From NCBI GenBank assembly GCA_002179805.1, contig NAVB01001963.1:1-11523 (forward strand): DNA of 11,523 nucleotides. The letters are read 5' to 3'. The position numbers were made by a program, and so were the translations under genes. Under the pieces are notes generated by a model that was given only the letters and a program-made list of their open reading frames with translations, was not told the DNA's origin and ran no database searches. This DNA is from Acanthamoeba lenticulata (taxonomy: Eukaryota; Discosea; Longamoebia; Acanthamoebidae). Shown here in pieces: positions 8,511-11,523 of this stretch (its first letter is position 1; each line of letters starts with the position of its first letter).

Positions 8511-8656
8511 TTCTCATCTCCCACTGCCTTTTTGTACATATAAATATTGTTTGCTTTTGAATCAGAATTAAATTCTTGCAGCCCTTTAAAATATTTTTTT
8601 TTGAGAAAATGCAGGAATAAAGGCAATAAATAGTTGAAGGGTGCAGGCGAGGTGGC
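8511..8656. terminator. shared 3' region of two convergent genes
   Basis: These 146 AT-rich nt separate the stop of BCS1 (+) from the stop of the stalk gene (-). Plus-strand AATAAA hexamers at 8616-8621 and 8625-8630 are good candidate polyadenylation signals for BCS1. No inverse hexamer for the minus-strand gene was seen, so the two 3' UTRs may overlap. Confidence 0.55.
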
Positions 8657-10690
8657 TTAGAGGTCGTGCATGGGCAGGTTGCCTTTGCGGACATTTCCTG
8701 CTGGCTTGCGTTGCCTAACGAGGGCCAAGCCCACGAGCAACAGCCCGATGCAGGCAAACAACGCAAAAATGGGCAAAATGATGGTCAAGCAGACGATCAG
8801 CACGACGTCCTCGCGCCCACCCTTGCTGTCCACTGGCACTTGCACGCCCACATCTGCCGGGGACATGTCGAGTGAGAAATAAAAAAACAAAAAAAAAACA
8901 AAAACAAAAACAAAAACAAAGAGAAAAGCTTGCTTACCGGGATCGTAGACGAGTGTGGACTCAAAGTAGTTGAACCAGAGCATCAGCTCCGACGAATCCA
9001 GGTTCATGCTGAAGCTGACGCCAGACTCCACGTGCTCGCCGTCGAGTTCGACCGTGTTGAGCAACCGCAGGGCCGACGTCGTGTTCGGTTGGCCGGCCAC
9101 GGGCGCGTACTGGCCGGAGAGCACGAAGGTGGTCACGCCGGGCGTCGTGCTGACCTCCTGCTCGTAGCTCGTGAACGGCGGATCGATCTTCACATGAAAC
9201 TCGATCTTGTGGTCTTCCGGCTCTGACCGCCACGGCCAATCAAAGATGCGGATGGTGAACTTGGCAAACGACGGCAACGCGTTGAAGCCCACATTGCCCA
9301 CCGAGAGCGGCGTCTCACTGTCAAAGAGGTAGTACTGGAGCTCGACCCGGGCGCTGTTGGGAATGTTGACCCCCAACGCGGTGGTGGTGTCGATTTCGGC
9401 CGAGTAGAGGAACGACGCTGAGGCGCCCAGGTCGTTGGTCTCGACCTGCGACCACGAGCCCTCTCCTGCCGAGCCGATGACGACGACGATGTTGTTGGCG
9501 GTGAGCTCCAGCATCTGCGTCAGGCTCACGCTCACGGTCGTATCGCTCTGCGCGTTTCCTTGCTCGTCTGTCTCAACACAACACCACGCACAGTTTGTCA
9601 TCTGGTTGGTCGTCTACAGTTGCATTGCAACCGACTTCGGACGAAGAGGCCCTACCTGTCGGGGTGAGGACCATCTCGGAACTGCCGAGCGTGAACTGCA
9701 GCTCGGGGACGTCGTTGTTGGACGAAGCCGATGCGAGGTAGAGCGGGGACGGACTCGGCGTGACCGATGCGGTGGGACTCGAAGTGGGCGTTCGCGAGAT
9801 GGTCGGACTTCCCGAGCCCGTTGGCGACGGCGTGCGCGAATTGGTGGGCGTCGTGGTGGGCGTCTGGGAGTTGGTCGGCGTGCTCGTGGGTGTCGTGGTG
9901 GGCGACGTGGTGGGCGACGGCGTGCACGTGCTGGTCGAACTGGGCGTGGGAGTGGACGTGGGGGTGATCGACGGCGTGGGTGTCGTGGTCGGCGTTGCCG
10001 TGGGCGTTCTCGAGGGCGAAGGCGTCGGCGTGGTGGTCGGGCTCGGTGTGGAGGTGGGCGAACTCGTCGGCGAGTTGGTGGGCGAGTTCGTGGGCGAGTT
10101 CGTGGGCGATTGCGTGGACGACGGCGTGACCGAGGAGGTGGGCGACGCGCTGGGCGAGTTCGTCGGGGTCGTGGTCGGGGTCATCGAGATCGACGGCGTG
10201 GGCGAACTGGTGGGCGTTCTGGTGGGCGTGAGACTCGGCGACGGCGTGCGCGAAGGCGTCACAGACGGCGTCGGCGAAGGGCTGGGCGGGATGCACGTGT
10301 AGTTGACCTGCATGGTGAGCGCGTAGTTGTACTGGGCGAAGGTGCCCGAGAGGGCGCACGAGGGGCCTGTGAGGCATCCCACCATGGAGCTCATGCCGCT
10401 GGTCGACGCCATATACCAGGAGGCGGTGAGCCCCGACACCGGGTGCGAGACGTTGGAGCAAAAGACCAAGTAGTAGGTCTTGGAGGGGTCCAACGTGGGC
10501 GGGTTCGAGAATTTCGGCTCCTGGTACTTGTAGTTCGTCTGCGACGTGCCCAGCACTTGCCAGTCTCCCACCAACACTTCGGCGATGCTCTTGGGCGAAG
10601 CGGTCGGGTCGAGGATGTGAGCGTAGATGGGATAGATGCCGTCAGGCCAGAGGTTTAGAGACGGTTGCGCAACCCGCCCAAGACCAACTC
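8657..10690 (-). CDS. type I membrane protein with Thr/Pro/Ser-rich stalk and ComC-like membrane-proximal domain (5' end unresolved)
   Basis: Three minus-strand exons join in phase 1: ~10690-9656, 9567-8938 and 8853-8657 (stop TAA 8659-8657), with donors GTAGGG and GTAAGC and acceptors ACAG and GCAG. The product, about 610 residues as seen, begins with a beta-rich domain ([13 protein letters not shown] ... [12 protein letters not shown]), resembling extracellular jelly-roll or fibronectin-like modules. A ~180-residue stalk made almost only of T, P, S and a few N follows (10296-9756), then a second domain with [13 protein letters not shown] and [17 protein letters not shown]. That pattern recalls the ComC supersandwich domain of dictyostelid surface proteins (recognised from memory, moderate confidence). 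A membrane helix ([20 protein letters not shown] and onward) and a basic tail ending MHDL complete it. No start codon or signal peptide is joined: the frame has a TGA just upstream of ~10692, so a further 5' exon is needed. The role is probably adhesion or sensing at the surface (inference). Confidence 0.75.
8879..8921. repeat. A-rich (CAAAAA)n tract in an intron of the stalk gene
   Basis: The plus strand reads as near-regular CAAAAA units. On the minus strand this is a T-rich tract within the 84-nt intron 8854-8937, preceding its acceptor CCGGCAG, so it plausibly serves as the polypyrimidine tract. Confidence 0.85.
9756..10296 (-). repeat. low-complexity coding repeat for the Thr/Pro/Ser stalk
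   Basis: About 540 nt of degenerate short-period sequence (plus strand GTGGGCG and CGTGGGCGT-like units) encode P-T-x-T/S-P patterns, including NSPT repeated four times at about 10105-10060. This is a mucin-like stalk, likely O-glycosylated. The same DNA gives long open frames on the plus strand that are Val/Gly- or Arg/Gly-rich; these are by-products of composition. Confidence 0.85.
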
Positions 10691-10804
10691 AAAGATGCGG
10701 CAGAGGCAAACCTTTTCACTCAGTTGCTTTTTGAACCTCTTCCGGTCAGGAAGACGGATTAGGTCTCCACCATGAATCTCGTATCCTAAAGCAGCCCTGG
10801 CCAT
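10655..10804 (-). CDS. small ORF, 49 aa, or an unassigned exon
   Basis: A minus-strand frame runs from ATG (10804-10802) to TAA (10657-10655). The product is basic, with a varied, protein-like composition: [20 protein letters not shown], then an amphipathic [10 protein letters not shown] end. It overlaps the 5' end of the recognised part of the stalk gene in another frame. It is not recognised as any family. It may be a small gene, an upstream ORF in the stalk gene's leader, or chance. Confidence 0.2.
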   Translation of the reverse strand: MARAALGYEIHGGDLIRLPDRKRFKKQLSEKVCLCRIFELVLGGLRNRL

Positions 10805-11002
10805 TTGTTCCAAAAAGGTCACTCGATCAACGTGCTGGCCCGCTTCGGTTTAACAAAGAGGGCAAGAAGCTCATGCTCATTCTGATTTTTAGTGTATTGG
10901 AGTTTTCCCAATAATAATGATAACCAAAACAACAGCAAATACACCACAGAAATGGTGTTTCTGTTTTCCGAGCCATTTTCTTTTCATTTTGCACTTTGCT
11001 AC
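10805..11002. promoter_or_regulatory. probable bidirectional promoter region between the stalk gene (-) and VPS33 (+)
   Basis: The two genes diverge from this stretch, which is clearly more AT-rich than the flanking exons. The T-rich run followed by CATGCAG just before 11009 could instead be a splice acceptor, in which case VPS33 has an upstream exon here. No specific motif is assigned. Confidence 0.35.
10889..10987 (-). CDS. 32-codon ORF with a signal-peptide-like sequence; possible 5' exon of the stalk gene
   Basis: The minus-strand ATG (10987-10985) opens MKRKWLGKQKHHF, followed by the hydrophobic run GVFAVVLVIIIIG and a stop at 10891-10889. Basic N-region plus hydrophobic core is what the missing 5' exon of the type I protein downstream would need. 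No donor site gives a convincing phase-correct join, so the link is speculative; A/T-rich DNA can produce such runs by chance. Confidence 0.2.
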   Translation of the reverse strand: MKRKWLGKQKHHFCGVFAVVLVIIIIGKTPIH

Positions 11003-11523
11003 ATGCAGAAGCCACAGCCTGCCCCGGTTGCTGGCCGTCCTGCGGCACCAGCACCTGCTGGAGGCGCAGGAGCTGGCGTGCAGCCCATCTCAGGCATTCC
11101 CAATCTCGATCAGGCTGCCATCAATCTCAATGTGGTGCGCGAGCACGCCAAACTGGAGCTCATTCGAGTTCTCGATTCGGTACGCCTCCCCCCCTCGTCA
11201 TCCCACATATTAGCGACAGTGTAAATGCCGCATGAGATGAGCGATTCTCCAATTTAATGGCCTCTGCACCATCCCCACCGTCACCCACCATCATGTCCAC
11301 TGCCGCATGCAGGTGCCGGGCGGGAAGGGCCTGGTGCTCGACCCGAAGCTGTCGGGCCCGCTGGGCCTCATCGCCGAGGTGTCCCTCCTCAAGGAGCACG
11401 GCGTGGAGAAGATCTATCACCTCTCCGACCGACTCGACACCGACTGCAAGAACATCGTCTACCTCATTCGTCCTCGGTACGTCTCCATCGTCCTCTCCAT
11501 TATCATCATCATCGTTGTTCTAA
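11003..11523 (+). CDS. VPS33: VPS33, Sec1/Munc18-family subunit of HOPS/CORVET, 5' part only
   Basis: VPS33 is the SM protein of the HOPS and CORVET tethering complexes; it templates SNARE assembly for endosome-lysosome fusion. Two exons are visible: 11003-11179 and 11313-11476, joined in phase 0 by a 133-nt intron (GTACGC ... CATGCAG). A second donor, GTACGT at 11477 (phase 2), opens an intron that runs off the window. The joined protein has INLNVVREHAKLELIRVLD, then LVLDPKLSGPLGLIAEVSLL, KEHGVEKIYHL and KNIVYLIRP, matching the start of animal and fungal VPS33 closely. The ATG at 11003 is the only start giving a plausible leader. Ahead of the conserved block is a Pro/Ala/Gly-rich extension of ~39 residues that common VPS33 proteins lack. 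A spliced upstream start (acceptor at 11006-11008) is an alternative. Confidence 0.88.

Noticed and set aside
9760..10302. Plus-strand Val/Gly repeat frame (180 codons)
   Set aside because: Another shadow of the same low-complexity stalk DNA.
9435..10658. Long plus-strand open frame (407 codons), Arg/Gly-rich
   Set aside because: It is antisense to the Thr/Pro/Ser stalk gene; the frame is open only because the short-period GC-rich repeat avoids stops. Composition is implausible and the minus strand has introns in phase, a membrane helix and a proper stop.
1..11523. tRNA, rRNA, riboswitch or bacterial-type operon features
   Set aside because: None was recognised by eye on either strand; the gene structure is eukaryotic.

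Overview
The window looks like nuclear DNA of a protist. It is GC-rich, with genes on both strands, many short GT-AG introns (about 45-130 nt) and convergent or divergent neighbours, and the genes encode eukaryotic proteins (BCS1, VPS33, EGF-module membrane protein). The style (high GC, very dense short introns, ComC-like and EGF-like surface proteins) suggests an amoebozoan such as Acanthamoeba. That assignment is inference; no rRNA or other marker is present.

Layout. 1-~420 (+): end of a cysteine-rich gene fragment with two plausible introns. 510-922 and 1731-1959: two decayed copies of one repeat, each starting with the same 56-bp core (54/56 identical). Between them (1017-~1730, -) lies the C-terminal half of a protein kinase whose reading frame stops exactly where the second repeat copy begins. 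~1960-2331: no gene seen; probable 5' flank of the next gene. 2332-6694 (+): a gene of about 21 exons for a type I membrane protein: signal peptide, a beta-rich N-terminal region, 12-13 EGF-like modules, one membrane helix and a 27-residue tail. 6879-8510 (+): an intronless BCS1-type AAA ATPase. 8657-~10690 (-), convergent with BCS1: a second type I membrane protein with a Thr/Pro/Ser-rich stalk and a membrane-proximal beta-sandwich-like domain resembling the ComC supersandwich region; its 5' exon is not resolved. 11003 to the window end (+): the first two exons of VPS33, the Sec1/Munc18 subunit of HOPS/CORVET.

Functionally there is no operon logic, as expected for a eukaryote. Two large, probably surface-exposed, adhesion-like membrane proteins flank a mitochondrial assembly ATPase, and a vesicle-tethering gene starts at the right edge. 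Exon boundaries were derived by hand from reading frame, splice phase and GT/AG sites. Those in the EGF gene from exon 10 onward are mutually phase-consistent and strong; those at 3894-4123 and the 5' end of the minus-strand stalk gene are weak.

The most interesting points are the phase 1-1 symmetric EGF exons with near-identical C|GTAC donors, and the kinase gene broken at the edge of a duplicated repeat. No undescribed defence or mobile system could be supported.
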